A DNA stretch of 64,000 bases from Ceriagrion tenellum (Eukaryota > Arthropoda > Insecta > Odonata > Coenagrionidae). Position 1 is the first letter of the stretch; every line of letters starts with the position of its first letter. The notes under the pieces are model-generated. The model was not told where the DNA came from. It worked only from the letters and a program-made list of their open reading frames with translations, and did not search any database. Shown here piece by piece: positions 23,583-36,080 of this stretch. Position numbers and translations under genes: made by a program. Where the stretch lies: NCBI GenBank assembly GCA_963169105.1, contig OY720635.1:126151894-126215893 (forward strand). The letters run 5' to 3'.

Positions 23583-26410
23583 GAATTTCCACCATATGAA
23601 GCCGGAAATTATGTCTTATATTCGTAATGCCTCTCTCTCAATTGCTTCTTTCCGTTCTCTGTTAGCGACTGTAACTTAAACAGTCCTGGAGTTAACTTAC
23701 AATTCACTTTCGTAATATTTCTCCTTTTGTTCTTTTTCTCTATTCCTCGCCCATACGTGGCTGGTGTCCTAATATCCCCAACAATTTTTATCTACGCGCA
23801 CCCTGCGTTTTCTGTTTGCTTTGCTCTCTGCGGCGCCTTTCCGAATACCGTGTAGTCGCCGAAGAATTCTCTCTTTCCTCGTACTCTTACTAACTACAGC
23901 CTATTGCAAATCCCTTTCCTGTACTATTCTTTTGAATATCACGTACCCACGCACACTTGCAGCGGCTCTCGGGGAAGTATATGTTGCTGCATCTGTAATT
24001 ACAACTATTCCTGGCATGTTCTGCTGATAAAGTATACTCTACCTATAACATCCTGTTCGCCAGTAACTACGTGCGTGATTTGTGGAAACCTCCGTGGAGT
24101 ATTTATCTTCAACTCTGAATTGTTTGCGTCAGCGCGACATTCTGTATGTGTACTTTAGGTGTGGATACAGGAGTGTAGAAATGGGCGGAGAGCTTTGGAA
24201 AAAACTTTTATTTTCGCGAAGTAATGTTGTAAATTCCTGGAGAAATGTTCTAATCTGTTGCGAACAACTTGGTTGTAAACCAGGTAGCTTGTCTCAGTTG
24301 GCGCATGCGTATTTTTTGTCGTTTTCTTTTATGGTAGAATGTAATTCAGTTTTCAGCGGTGTAAGTTTGGCTTGTCGGCGTTCCAGAGACCATCGAGGCT
24401 CTATCGCAGAGACTTAACTGGCTCCAACCCGAGGATTTGCATCACATTTGTGCCTGAATAGGGACTCTACTGCCCTTGATATCGCGGTGGGCGGGTCAGT
24501 ATTCAATCTGGCCACTTCTCTTAATTTCAAAACATGAATAGTGATTTCAGTGTTACGTATTATCATTGGAAATGTAATCACTGATTATAGCATTGGTCCT
24601 CCCGGGAGCTGTATCTCCAGTTTTAATTCCATTAATATTTATAATTCAACACAACCCACGGCTTCCTGCGAAATACTCTATCGGATACTTTCTGTTGGGA
24701 TTGCATCATGGCCATTGGGCTACAGATTTAGCCTATCTTTCGCGAAAATGCCATGGCGTGAATGGGCGACACTCATTTAGGATTCGTGACTGCGGTCATC
24801 GATTGTCTTCAAAAGGGACGTATGGAATTTCTCACGTGCATCCTAGTCTTTATCATAATTCGGAAAGTAATTGGAAAGACATAAGACGCATGTTTTATTG
24901 TTTCAAAATCTCACGTAAAATTGGGACGCTTTTTTTCCGCGTCAGGTGTGAACCCGGGGTCTTTGTATAAGTCTTTTTCATCATTCGGTAATCGTTTATG
25001 GCAACCTCTCAATGTATTCTTTTTTTTGGCTCTGTTACTTCTCGACAATGCTTTCCAACAGAGGCAAGGTTTCTTCTTTCTGCTACCTGGATGAAATCTT
25101 GCGTTTAGATAAGTTTGCTATTTCTCGAGTAATGTGTGTAGCTGGTACTTATAGTGTCATTCTGTCAATTTTTGCCTTTTTGTGCGTATTGACCTTAAAT
25201 ATTTACTTAAGAGGGTGATGGCGATGCTATCAGTGACTCAAGCACCAACTGCAGTTTTCATTGAAACAATGAATGTTGTGTAGCAGACGTTTTTTGCGCT
25301 TTTTTTCGAATACTTTGTCAATATTTATAGTGAATGTAAACGATATATTTGGCAGTCAGATGGTTAGATCTTAAACGTGTATGACTTTAGGAAATGTGCA
25401 GAATGGTTGAATATGTTGCTTTCGAAATTATTATACATAATTTTTCTCAAAATCCTTCGAAGACCAATCATAATGCATAACCAAGTCATCGAAAGGAAGC
25501 ATTTCTTGTTAGCCATTGGTGCGTGTTCAGTCAGGTTATTTTTCGAAATTTATGAAAGCAATGTTTTCCATCCCTAAAATTGATTAATATGGTATGTAAA
25601 TTCAGGTGTAAACCCCGTCTCTTTTAGCTATCAGGAAGCCACGCTCCATGGGCCCCAAGCTAGTTTTGGGTGCATAAAGCGATTTTCCTAAGTTAGTTGG
25701 GAAATGAAAAGTTCTTTCGGTCCAAAATATCGTCCGTTGTGTCGTATCTCTCCTCGTTTTTAAGGTATGGTCCCGCGCAAGTCGATCCGCCCGTCAGGTC
25801 GTCACTCAGTATAAGTGCACCACCGAGATCCGAAAACACTGCCTGCATTCGGCGAAAAGGCCTAAATCTATTTGCTGCAGCCGTAGAAAATTTTACCTAC
25901 TCTGGAAGCCTCGTGGAAGGGTTGACCCTCAATTAGCTGGACGAATTTAAGCCGGCCAAATCTGTCGGTAAAATTTTAAGTAGTTTTTTTCAGAAATATG
26001 GACAATTCTGAGTACTTGCTTTGGTGAGATTGCGATAAATTGTGACGTCCAATTCTTTTTTGCCAAAAAAGTTAAAACAAATGCCCGTGGGAGAGCGTGT
26101 CGAAGAATGACTTCCCGGTAATTTCCCGCCCTGTTCACGGTTGACAGTCTGTCACATCGGGTGGTGTTGGGAGATTCCCACAAAGTGCGGTCGATTTCAT
26201 GGGCCTCGTCCTCCTCTTACTCCCGTGACTTTCGGTCTTCTCCGAAATAAAAGGAAAACGGAGCACAGTCGAAAGTCTCCCACCCTTTCGTCCCCCTCCC
26301 TCTCTCTTACTCTCTCACCCTTCACATCTTACCGTTCCCTAGGCCCTGGGCAGGATATCAGGAAGATCCAACACGCGAAATGAACAAAGATTTACGAGAG
26401 AATCCTCACG
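23583..26410. other. no recognisable gene
   Basis: ORFs up to 125 codons (24.6-25.0 kb) show no domain. The reverse transcriptase expected upstream of the Penelope-like endonuclease is not seen here. Confidence 0.45.
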
Positions 26411-26760
26411 TTGAGATAGTTTAGGCCAGATTTCACTTCGCATGAAATCCAATGAATTTGGCCCCAAGTTTGAGGAAAATATCTCATTTTTCCAACGATA
26501 CCAAAATATTTACCACTTACTCTCATACCTTTCGGGATTTTTACCATTAAATACCAGCCATTTTTCTGGGGAAATGGTACAACTCCAGACAGATTTTTAT
26601 TTTAAAAATTGGGAATTTATAACTCATGCATTTATCTGTGTGACGTTTGTATGCTTCTTCAACTATTGTTAAATATAATCTCTTACTCGCCGTAGTAAAG
26701 TTTACAGAAGTAACCACAAAAAACTTCGGAAGTGAAGGCGATTTTAGCGTACTACGTGAA
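26411..26760 (-). mobile_element. MITE family 2, copy D (reverse, partial)
   Basis: In reverse orientation to copy A: starts TTGAGATAGTTTAG (the family terminus), then CCAATGAATTTGG, GGGGAAATGGTAC and CTCCAGACAG in the order expected from the other copies. The distal part (26660-26760) is diverged but still aligns in outline. Confidence 0.6.
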
Positions 26761-28685
26761 AATAACGACTCAAGTTAGGACCGTATTCAAGCATTTGTTG
26801 TTACTTACTGAGAAAATCTCTAATTTAGAGCAAAGTTTTGGCGTCATTTATGTTATTTAGTTGTGTCTTACAGTTGCTTATTTTTGGTAAAACACACACA
26901 AGACTGAAGAGTGTTCAGTGAACGTGCTAGGAAAATTCAGATCACTCGAGATTCAGGCTGATTTTGACTGTAGTATTTCCCCTCCCCCTCTGTGCACCTA
27001 AAGAACGTACAGAAAGGGAATGATATGGTACTCAGTCGAACATATCGTTTTGGTAAATACTTATTTTCTTTCTGCGTATTACTAACGACCACGGTGGAAA
27101 CAGAGCCAGGGACTTACAATAACCATCAGTATTTACCTCTTCTATCCTCTCCTCCCTTTCCAAAATGTTTTTGACCATTCTTTCTACATATTTCCCTCGG
27201 TTGGCGTCGTGGCAGTCTGACATTCGCCTTGGGAGTGATCCTCAGGGTGACTTACAGTTCTCTCAAAGGATGGTGGAAAACAGATTTGCAAAATAAAAGA
27301 TTTCAGTTTTTCCCGGTGAATAGAATGAAGAATGATTACTCGACATTCCATTCGGGTTGGAAGGTCCGCGAGGAACGTTTCGGCCGCTTACACTGCAGCC
27401 GCCGTCAGGGTGATGAGATGCGATGAACGGAGTTGTTCCAAATATATAGTAGTCACGAAGGGGACGCTGCCAACCCATTTTCCCGCGCTTTCTTCTGATT
27501 GGCTCCTTGTTCTCGGGTTGCCTCAGTGGACTTCAGTATCGGTCTCCTTGTGTGGCTTAGGTAGATTAGATTCAGATTTGCAGAACTCTAGGGAATGAAT
27601 TTGTTGAAAGGGGATGGTAATGATGCTTAGATGAAAAATTAATTACCTCTGGAAACCTGATTTGCCATTTATATTTAGACTGGTGGGCGTGTTTTACGTT
27701 GGGTAGTAACGTGTAAGCAAAAGTACATCGCTACTATTTATTCATTAAATGTGGCCGATTTTTAGGAAAGGGATTCTTATCGTCTCTTTTCTAAATTCGT
27801 TTCGTAAGTGTGAAGGTTTTACAATTTTATTATCTCTGGCTTTGAGATGGACTGATGTGATATATTCTTCAGAAAATACGTTTATTCCAACGCTAAGTAG
27901 TGATATAATGGTGGAATCATTCGTCATATAGCGTATGGATTATGATATCGAAGAAAGTTAGTTATTTCAGTTGAAATCATCGTAGAGAAAGGGTTGAAAA
28001 TCCTTATATCTTCCGCTGCGCGTTTGTCACGAGCTTTTGCGAGTCGATCCCCGATAGAGATGTGAGGAGATGGTTTTCGCTCTCCAAGGCGAGAGGAGGC
28101 TGCGGAGAAGATGCTGTCGAGGATGGCGGGAGCCGATAGGGGGTGGGGCTCTGTTAAAGAGAGTGTAACGGAGGAGGAAGTGGGGCCATTTCATGGGTGA
28201 GAGTGTCATTTCAACCCCATTCCCGCCACCGCCTTCGCGGGAGGCACCCCCCGCCAACCGCCTTCCATGCCACGCCCCCCTCCCCATCTTCCCCACGCCC
28301 GGGGGTTCAAGAGGCACCGCAGCGGAGACAAGCGCTTCGTTTCGAAGCCCGGGTCCAAAGATTCACGGTTGCACTCGTAACGTCATTAGGATATTTGGCA
28401 AATAGCAGCTGGTGGTAAGCTACGACATGCCACGATGGTGCATACCTTCAGGTTTCCCCCGAACACCGAAGTTACTAGCTTGGTACTTTTTTTATTAAGC
28501 ATCCTTGGATTCGGCTCGGGGATGATCCCCATGGTTGGCATGATTGCTGTTGTCCCTGTTTGTAAGCGGTTATCAGTGAGTTCGGAATGAGCCTGATAGT
28601 ACGTTAATTTAAGTACTTAGGTTGGCACTTGTCTGAAGATGTTGCCGAACTCAGTATATTTGGATGTTGTTGCCGAACGCAGTAT
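26761..28685. other. no recognisable gene; CpG-rich patch
   Basis: A GC-rich block lies at 28.03-28.36 kb with overlapping ORFs on both strands and no domain. Perfectly overlapping opposite-strand ORFs at 27.75-27.93 kb are also judged spurious. Confidence 0.45.
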
Positions 28686-28752
28686 CTTGGCTGGTGAAGA
28701 GTCGATCTAATAACTTGAAGGTCGTGAGTTCGAATCTCGCTGCAAGTGTTTA
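28686..28752 (+). mobile_element. tRNA-like SINE head
   Basis: TTGGCTGGTGAAGAGTCG as an A-box-like region and GAGTTCGAATCTC (about 28726-28738) as a good B box. Preceded by a short direct repeat of TGTTGCCGAAC (28639 and 28669). No convincing cloverleaf. Confidence 0.4.
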
Positions 28753-28755
28753 TGC

Positions 28756-29290
28756 TTCGTTTGTCTTAGGATCAATGTGTTAAAATATGTAGTGCAGTAT
28801 AACCAGTGTAGTGTCCGTAATTTCAAGTGGACTAAGATTACTCAAATGTGTCCGGGGTGAATCCTCAAAATCCTCAACCTTGCCAAACTCTGGCGAAATT
28901 TTTTATTGGAATCATATCCTTCCTGAAATGTTACAGAGAAATGGTAAGCTTTCCTTTTGCCTATGGCGTGAATTTGGCTTGTTGTTGGGCCCCGCGCTTG
29001 AGAATGTTTACCCTCACTGATCGAAGCCAAACTTTGGATTAAATTCTTCATTCTCTTCCAATAGTTTATTCAGTTGGCAAAGCGTTGTGTCATGCTGTGG
29101 TATAATTTTGCTCAGCTGTGTGGATGAAATATTAGTGGAAATAGGTTGCGTTTTCCCTGTTGCAACCTTTTTTCTTTGTATCATAGCAATTATGATTGAC
29201 TATTCCGCCATGTTATGATACGCGTCTTACCGCCGAAGTAGACATGTAGTAGGGTCACTCTTTTCTTTTTTTTACGAATGCCATCAATCC
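28756..29290. other. no recognisable gene
   Basis: AT-rich, nothing recognised. Confidence 0.5.
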
Positions 29291-29635
29291 CCGGATAATT
29301 CTCATGCATTGCTTCGGGTGTTAACAGCGCAGTCTACTGAAACCATGGTCGGATCTCTTTTACGCCAGTATTACACAGGGCACGAACTTGTACAATTCTA
29401 AACTGTATTTTTTTTCTCAATCTAGCGTGCAATAGAAATTGAAGATTGCAACGTCAGCGTGCAATAACAATTGAGCAGCCCTGCTATATGCAATAGCCCC
29501 TGGGCTATTTTGCCATCTCGCGTTCATGCATTCGCGTATGCATTCTTGCAATTAACCGCTTTTCACGATGACATTTGGGATGCACTTTAATACGTACATC
29601 TGCTTGTGTAATTACGTGCATTGTGTAAAAGGAGC
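29291..29635 (+). repeat. 345-bp direct repeat, copy 1
   Basis: Begins CCGGATAATTCTCATGC and ends GTGTAAAAGGAGC. It is the same length as copy 2 at 30581-30925, with about 11 substitutions and no indels (about 97% identity). It contains two internal copies of GCGTGCAATA. Direct orientation with 945 bp between copies. It could be long terminal repeats of a miniature element, or two insertions of an unknown short element. Confidence 0.93.
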
Positions 29636-30580
29636 CCAGTAAATCCTGCAAAAATCACATAATTGACTCTTGCATCCAAGATTAGGCCTGCAGGGACCCT
29701 TGATATTATTTTAGTGTCATAGTGCCCTAATTTGACTCTTGTGAATTACTATCCCTGCCCCATATACTAGATGGGAGTTATTGGATGAATTAATATGATT
29801 AAATTGTTTTATCGCATTAATCTTACGTCGCCAACATCGCAGCCCGGTCCTTCTCGCATCTTCAAAACAGGAAAATACACGTAACCTTTTACCCTGTATT
29901 TACCTCCGACCATCGCATTACAAGCGTATTTGTCTCTTTTGAAGAAGCAGGTTAAGAGTTTCCTCGAGTTTAGTGCCTGCACTATTTCATATGAACGGTT
30001 ACTCTTGCCAAATTTAGTCTATGTAGATACCATTGCGTATTGTTGTCAACTCTCATCCAAGGTCCTTAATCCTTTTGGGCCATTCGTAGAGATCGCTAGT
30101 GATTCAGTCTGAAATCGCAGACATTCACCTCCCCCCCCCCTTTTCAGTATGCCTGCCGAGGAAAACCTACCGTGATGTCGGGAGAGGGGCGTAGGAACGT
30201 TTACATCGTCCTATTGAGGGTCAGCTTTCACCTTGATTGCTAGTTGGACGGGCGATGAACTCCGCGCGTCACGAGGAGTGGATCATCGTTAGTGGACTAG
30301 AACGTGCCTTTCCGCTTTGCCGGACATGGCTATAAAAATTTAATTTACGGCATACCATTCGTAATACAATGACAAAATTTCGCGAATGCCATTATGAGGA
30401 TAGTAGTTTTGATAAAGCTGAGGTGTGTATCTGTGTATGACTCGTGATTCCTTTCACCCGCATGGAAATTAGTCATGTATGCACGAAATGGCGTCTGCTG
30501 TCTGGGACGTCTGTACGCTGGTCTCGGCGGAACTGTCTCAGAATTCCTGTTGATTATGGGTTCGCTTGTTAACATTAGAG
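29636..30580. other. interval between the direct repeats
   Basis: 945 bp with only small ORFs (60 and 84 codons). It has no gag/pol similarity and no obvious primer-binding site, so the interval does not prove an LTR element. Confidence 0.4.
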
Positions 30581-30925
30581 CCGGATAATACTCATGCATT
30601 GCTTCGGGTGTTAACAGCGCAGTCTACTGAAACCATGGTCGGATCTCTTTTAAGCCAGTATTACACAGGGCTCGAACTTGTACAATTCTAAACTGTATTT
30701 TTTTTCTCAATCTGGCGTGCAATAGAAATTGAAGATTGCAACGTCGGCGTGCAATAACAATTGAGCAGCCCTGCTATATGCAATAGCCTCTGGGCTATTT
30801 TGCCATCTCGCGTTCATGCATTCGCGTATGCATTCTTGCAATTAACCGCTTTTCACGATGAAATTTGGGATGCACATTCGTACGTACATCTGCTTGTGTA
30901 ATTACGTGCCTTGTGTAAAAGGAGC
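30581..30925 (+). repeat. 345-bp direct repeat, copy 2
   Basis: Begins CCGGATAATACTCATGC and ends GTGTAAAAGGAGC. Ungapped match to copy 1. The near-identity dates the pair as recent compared with most repeats in this window. Confidence 0.93.
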
Positions 30926-31177
30926 TCAAAGCTTTATGTGAAAATACTTTTTTGTTATCACATTCACTTCGTGGAAGCTTTGGCGATTAAAATTCATAGT
31001 TGAATAACAATGCTTTATGCTGGTTTACTATTTAAATCAGGGATCAACGGGAGAAAAGAAAAAAATAGTATTTCATCTTGATTATGACTGCTAGCCTAAT
31101 GTGAAAACTACTAGTCATATATGTTAGTTAAAATGATATTATTAAGTTTTGCGTAGTAATACTTATGTCGTAGAATA

Positions 31178-31366
31178 AATAATGAAAATACCAACTATGT
31201 TTAAATCTACCGAGTTTTTTGGTACAACTACTTTCAACGCTACTGCGTCATCTTCAGGTACCTAAACAGGTACCTTCAGGTACCTGAAGATGACGCAATA
31301 GCATTTAAATCAGTTGTACCAATAAAATACTCTGTGGATTTAAACATAGTTGGCATTGTCACTATT
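31178..31366. mobile_element. foldback element with hammerhead-like core
   Basis: Arms of ~90 bp. Outer ends AATAATGAAAATACCAAC and GTTGGCATTGTCACTATT pair imperfectly, ACTATGTTTAAATC pairs with GATTTAAACATAGT, and GGTACAAC pairs with GTTGTACC. The centre carries CTGAAGATGACGCA on both strands around a small loop that also repeats GGTACCT. Confidence 0.85.
31221..31262 (-). ncRNA. hammerhead-ribozyme-like core (best paired candidate)
   Basis: Minus strand from 31262: GGTAC, CTGAAGA, TG, stem ACGC / loop AGTA / GCGT, T, GAAA, G, TA, GTT, GTACC ending 31221. Stem I (GGTAC with GTACC) is 5 bp perfect and stem II is 4 bp perfect. GTT is an allowed NUH cleavage triplet. Weaknesses: G instead of C after GAAA, and almost no stem III. 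The plus-strand mate (31279-31320) keeps CTGAAGA and stem I but has lost GAAA. Confidence 0.45.
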
Positions 31367-32224
31367 AATTCAATAATGAACATCCACAAGGTCACGCCTG
31401 AAAGGGTTGAAATCACTTGTGTCGTCGTCTGTATCACTAACCAATTTTGCGACTTAAGTATGTTTCTCTCAATATAAGTTTGGTTACCTATCTTGTTGTC
31501 TCATGAGCCATTCATGTGCTCGAACTCCGTGGGTGCTCTTACTACTATGCATTACCTAGAAATTCTGAGGAAGAGGTAATAATTTATTAGCAGTAGCTAC
31601 GCTGATTTTTTTTGAGATAGTATATCATAATATAAGTCCCTCGTTTTAGGGATACCTCGTAGAAAACATGAGTAAAAGAGAGGGAAATGTAAAGCACTTA
31701 AAAATTCAACTTATAGTGCACAGAGTTTGCTATTTAGTTCCTAGTCTGGTTTTCTGATACTGCTCTTGTCCATAAAGGAATCTACAATATTATGGGAACT
31801 GATGGGATTGGAAGATTGAGTGTTGCCGAAATAAATCATAACTGCGGACGACGAAATGGACTCGCGTCTTGTCCCAGAAGCCGACTTCGTGAGCCGGTCA
31901 TTATTTCACGTGTTCGGATGGAATCTTCCGCGAGAATGGATTTTTGGGTTTATGGGTACTCCTGCCTCGAGCAGTTTTTTTTCTGTAAACCTCCAGTCAA
32001 TCTTACCGAGTTTCTATTCCGTAATGTACTTCACCCGACTGCGGCGCACTATGTTGATTAGTTCCGTTCCGTTTTGACGAACAAAATTAAGGTGTCATTA
32101 TACTTGATTCGCGCCTGTATCTATACTCACGAAGTCCTTACGTGTGTTTGGGGGATTTAGTGTATAGTTGTGGTTTCATTGACATTTGGCATTTTTAGTC
32201 ATTGCGTACTTGGATTGCTCATTG
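31367..32224. other. no recognisable gene
   Basis: Nothing recognised; two overlapping ORFs of 73 and 89 codons show no domain. Confidence 0.5.
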
Positions 32225-32538
32225 GCTGGTTGGATGTTCGGGGGAGGCGACTGATAGCTGAAGCCATTTACGCCATTGAGGACAGTTGTATTGGTAGGCA
32301 TCTATAACTGGGTGGTTGGTAATGAGAAGAAATGTGGAGGGAAACCTGGTGTCGGTGTTAGCCTACTCTCAACTAAAGGCGCCTAGGGGGCCATATGACG
32401 TCCAATCCCTTGAACGAAGTACAGCACTGAAGTGCTATCCACATTGCATCCGTGAGAAGTCTCTGCCACTGCCGGGTTTCGATCGCACAACTTCTGAATT
32501 GGAAGCCAGTTTTTAGTCACCACTACGCCAACCCGATC
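32225..32538 (-). mobile_element. tRNA-derived SINE family B, copy 1
   Basis: Minus strand head begins ATCGGGTTGGCGTAGTGG (A box GGCGTAGTGG), with B box GCGATCGAAACCC about 40 nt later, then a ~230-bp body toward lower coordinates. The body aligns with 45820-45956 plus 46170-46383, including CCATTGAGGACAG (plus strand) and GGTGTCGG/GGCGTCAG. Dead non-coding retroposon transcribed by pol III when active. Confidence 0.75.
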
Positions 32539-35535
32539 CCCTGTATTCCTGATTAATATTATTATTACTCTGGAGCGATATCCAATGAAATATCAGCTCT
32601 GATTCACTTTTTCTCTATGGTATCTGAATGAACACACTGCCATAATACACTCTACTCCACTGATTCTAATGTGTGTCTCCCGTTTTCCGAAATATCTATC
32701 TTTAGTGCTTCTAGTGCTTCTATTGTTTTCTGCCTTTTGGTGCCAATCTCTTACAATCTCTGCTAATTTTATAACTGGCAGCCCTTAGATTGCCCTCTTA
32801 TTGTGTTTCATTCCCATGGATGAACTAATTATATCTGTCGCTCTGTCATTGCCTTTAAACCACCAGCGATTCACATCTTCGGTGGTGTGATGGATGTTTA
32901 TCTGCCAAAAGCTTGTTTTGGCCTTAAGTTTGATCCAAGGCATCACGCTTCTTTGTCTTCTGTATCATTTTTTTGGAGGCTCGTCGTGGTCTGCTTACAG
33001 TGCAAAAAGTTAAAGTAAGGTACGTTTCCCCTGGGAAGCTTTCGAAGCAGTGGTTATTTCGTTTTTCAGAGAGCTTTGTTCAGTTTTCGTGCCTTATTCT
33101 TCTCTCTCGACTACTATTGATAGCATTTTTCCTAATTGAGCCCACTCACTGACTCATTAACGCCCAGCCCGAAGTAGTGAAGCTGAAAAGATGCGAAATG
33201 TGGGAAATTTATTTGAGATTATGTTTGTTACATCCATGATGCGGGAACTAACCAAGGAAGGAATTTTTTCCACCGTCGATATCAATGAGGCCTTTGAGAC
33301 TTTGAATTGATGGGTGAAAGCGTTTTCGTTGGAAAATTCTGAAGAATTACACAGTTTTAAAGATCGGCAGCCCTGAATTCCGTAATAAAATAAGTCGTTC
33401 GCCTGTCGTTGGTCGTGAAATACATTTTTATAATACTTGGAAGTGAGAATTTTTACAGTTCTTGTGTTCATTATTTAGCGTCACCAAAACATAGTATTAT
33501 TTGTATGAAATATTCTCCCAAAATTTTTTGAGAGTCATCTAAAAGCACAAGAATAAAGGCATTCAATCAAATGAGCTAGCGTTGCACATTACATGCTCCT
33601 TAATATGCGTGGCCATGTCCTTTTGGTGAGCTTGAACTCCTCGATCTATGAAATAGTAATTTTTTTTATATTTTTTTATATTTTCAGTATTCTGGAAAGG
33701 TTTATTTGCTCATGTTTAAAGATATATTTATTTATTATTTACAAATGACGTGGGAAAAGTCTTAACGCACGATACCAGTCGTCCGATTAATGGAGATGAA
33801 GAGGAAGCCAGAGATGTGAGGTTCCCAGTCCTGGCATCTCGGCCTCGGGGCAGGATAAAAACAATTGAAGAGCCGACCACGCTCTATTTGATTCGTCTTT
33901 TTACGCCTCCCGTGTGTACGCCTCTCTCTCACTCGGCGCGACGCTCCACATTTTCTCCTCCGCGTGCTTCGATTTCGTCCCTCTCTTGTTTTGTGAAAGG
34001 ATTCTCATGATGAGGAAAAAACTGAAAGGCGGTCTCCGAAGCTAGGACTTGAGTGAAGTGATCGCGTCGTATCGCCGTGTTCGGTTTAGTGAAACTGGTC
34101 TCGAGGCATAGAGCATCGGCTAGATGGCAATTGGGTGTGCAAATGGGGAATCTCAGATAGTATTCGCTTTCTTGAGCCATTTCCAGGTTGTCTTTTAGAA
34201 TTTCTGGTCATAAATCATTCTTTTTTTTTTCTTAATTGCACTTGCATTGGAAATCAAGTTCTCTGGAAATTGATACGAGATACTCGTATGTGGTAGTCCT
34301 ATGAAAACGCGCGTGAAACGTTCTTTAATTTTTTTATAAAGTCGCCATGAGTAAAGATACACGAAACGTCATTTATCATTTGCCTTTTTATAGCTGCGAT
34401 CTTTCTGTCTTCAGTTAGTTAGTGTCTGTTGCTTGAGGATCACAAATGAAATGAGCTTGAAGTTGATTACAAATTCTTTATCTATCAAATACGATAGTGG
34501 TTGTTCATTTGTGTGTCAGGTGTTCTTATGTTGATTCAAGTGAAAATATTTATTGGCTTCTTCTGACCCTTCTCAACCCCGCAATTTGGGGAAATTATGA
34601 GAAATTGTTTACCCTGTGGGAAATTTGTGGGGATGAGTTTATATTACGGAAATTCTCGGAAAAGATTCCGACCATCATTTCTGAGTTATGATTGAAACCA
34701 ATTTAAATCTTGTTTTGTGTCTTCAGGAATGCTTAGTTTGAGGAATTTCAAGTTTTTTCCTCTTTATGTATTCACATCGGTAGGTTTTCCGTATCCTGTC
34801 GTATTCTTTGTGTTATTTTAGGCGGAAGAAATTAAATTCTACGCCAATGGATTTTTTAAACTAAGCAGAAATACTGTTGTGGCCACTAATTCTTTGGAGA
34901 CTAAAAGTTTACTCAAACACTCTCTTATACCTTGGAGGTTCAGAAGAAATTTCATGTTCCAGTTTTTGGTGTCACTATAACGCATTAAAAGCTTAATAAT
35001 GACATTACATCGACAAGAAATTCATGCATGCTGATGGATTTTGCCTTAATCCTTGCCTTGGATGGCACAGCGAGGAAATGAATGTCAAGGGCTTGCAATT
35101 TCTCCAACTTTATTAAACACTTAGAAAACATAATAGCTACACTCACATTTCGGTAGGATGTATTAAATATTTAAAAGCTTTTTGCGTAGTTTCGCTTGGC
35201 CAAAAGTACATTAACTTTGTTTTCTTTCCGTATGTTGTGGCGGTATCCATTACCGAATGAGACTACCGAAAACTATGAAACCTATTTATTGTTTGGAAAC
35301 TTCTGCTGGTAGATTGTATTATTAACAGTTCTGAGTTTGAAAATAAGGGTCCTAATGATATCTAAATGACCCTGGGATCGAGCGATTAGCCCAAATTTAT
35401 GCCGTAGGTTTATGTGGGAATCGGGTTTCTGCTCTTTTGGACGGTTTTTTCGACTACCTTCTGAGGTGGTTTTAATGACTATTTCTATAAAAAAATATCT
35501 TACAACCTTTGTCTGTTTATTCAACTCATAATTTA
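32539..35535. other. no recognisable gene
   Basis: About 3 kb of AT-rich DNA; ORFs of 60-104 codons without domains. Nothing else recognised. Confidence 0.45.
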
Positions 35536-36035
35536 TACAAATTTCCAAACATTGCATGTAACAAATGATGTGGTACGAAGTCACTCGCACGGGTGCATAT
35601 ACACCAGGGTTGAAATTCGCTATGAAAAAATCATTTGACCTGACCGGGATTCGATCCCGGATCTCCCAATTGCCGGTCAGGTGTGTTAGCCAAGTACACA
35701 ACCAAGCCATCTTCCTTCAAGGCGAATTTCGAGGGGGGTTTATGCGAACTAGATGTTTAGGCCTCAAGTCTACATTGTAGCACATGGGACGAAGTCGTGC
35801 TTACAAAGCCACTGTCGCGGTGGATAAGCCCAACACTGTCGTTATTAAAACGACGAAATTGACAAATTTCCAAACATTGCATGACAAAAGATGTGGTACG
35901 AAGTCACTCGCACGGGTGCATATACACCTGGGTTGAAATGTGTAACTGGCTAACACACCTGACCGGTAATTGGAAGATCCGGGTTCGAATCCCGGTCAAG
36001 TCAAATGATTTTTTCATAGCGAATTTCAACCCTGG
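35536..36035. mobile_element. two tRNA-like modules with inverted arms, plus direct duplication
   Basis: A minus-strand tRNA-like head (35638-35712, B box GGGATCGAATCCC) and a plus-strand head (about 35930-36000, A box TAACTGGCTAAC, B box GGGTTCGAATCCC at 35981-35993) face away from each other. The flanks 35608-35638 (GGTTGAAATTCGCTATG...) and 36001-36033 (CATAGCGAATTTCAACC) are inverted repeats. A ~78-bp segment (GATGTGGTACGAAGTCACTC...) at 35536-35613 recurs directly at 35860-35937. Interpretation: SINE-like elements whose tail occurs reversed on the 5' side of the tRNA head. Confidence 0.7.
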
Positions 36036-36080
36036 TCATAATTTATACATTAAGGGAAAAATGTAACATCTGTGTTTGAA

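Noticed and set aside
28686..28752. Functional tRNA gene
   Set aside because: Good B box only; no consistent anticodon or acceptor stem.
29315..29355. GAAAC-CATG-GTC inside the 345-bp repeats as a hammerhead
   Set aside because: An AGT/ACT mini-stem precedes GAAAC but no CTGANGA-like box is present.
29291..30925. Canonical LTR retrotransposon
   Set aside because: No TG...CA ends, no gag/pol, no recognisable primer-binding site or target duplication.
34060..34105. GAAAC-TG-GTC as a further hammerhead
   Set aside because: No CTGANGA-like box or foldback arms upstream.
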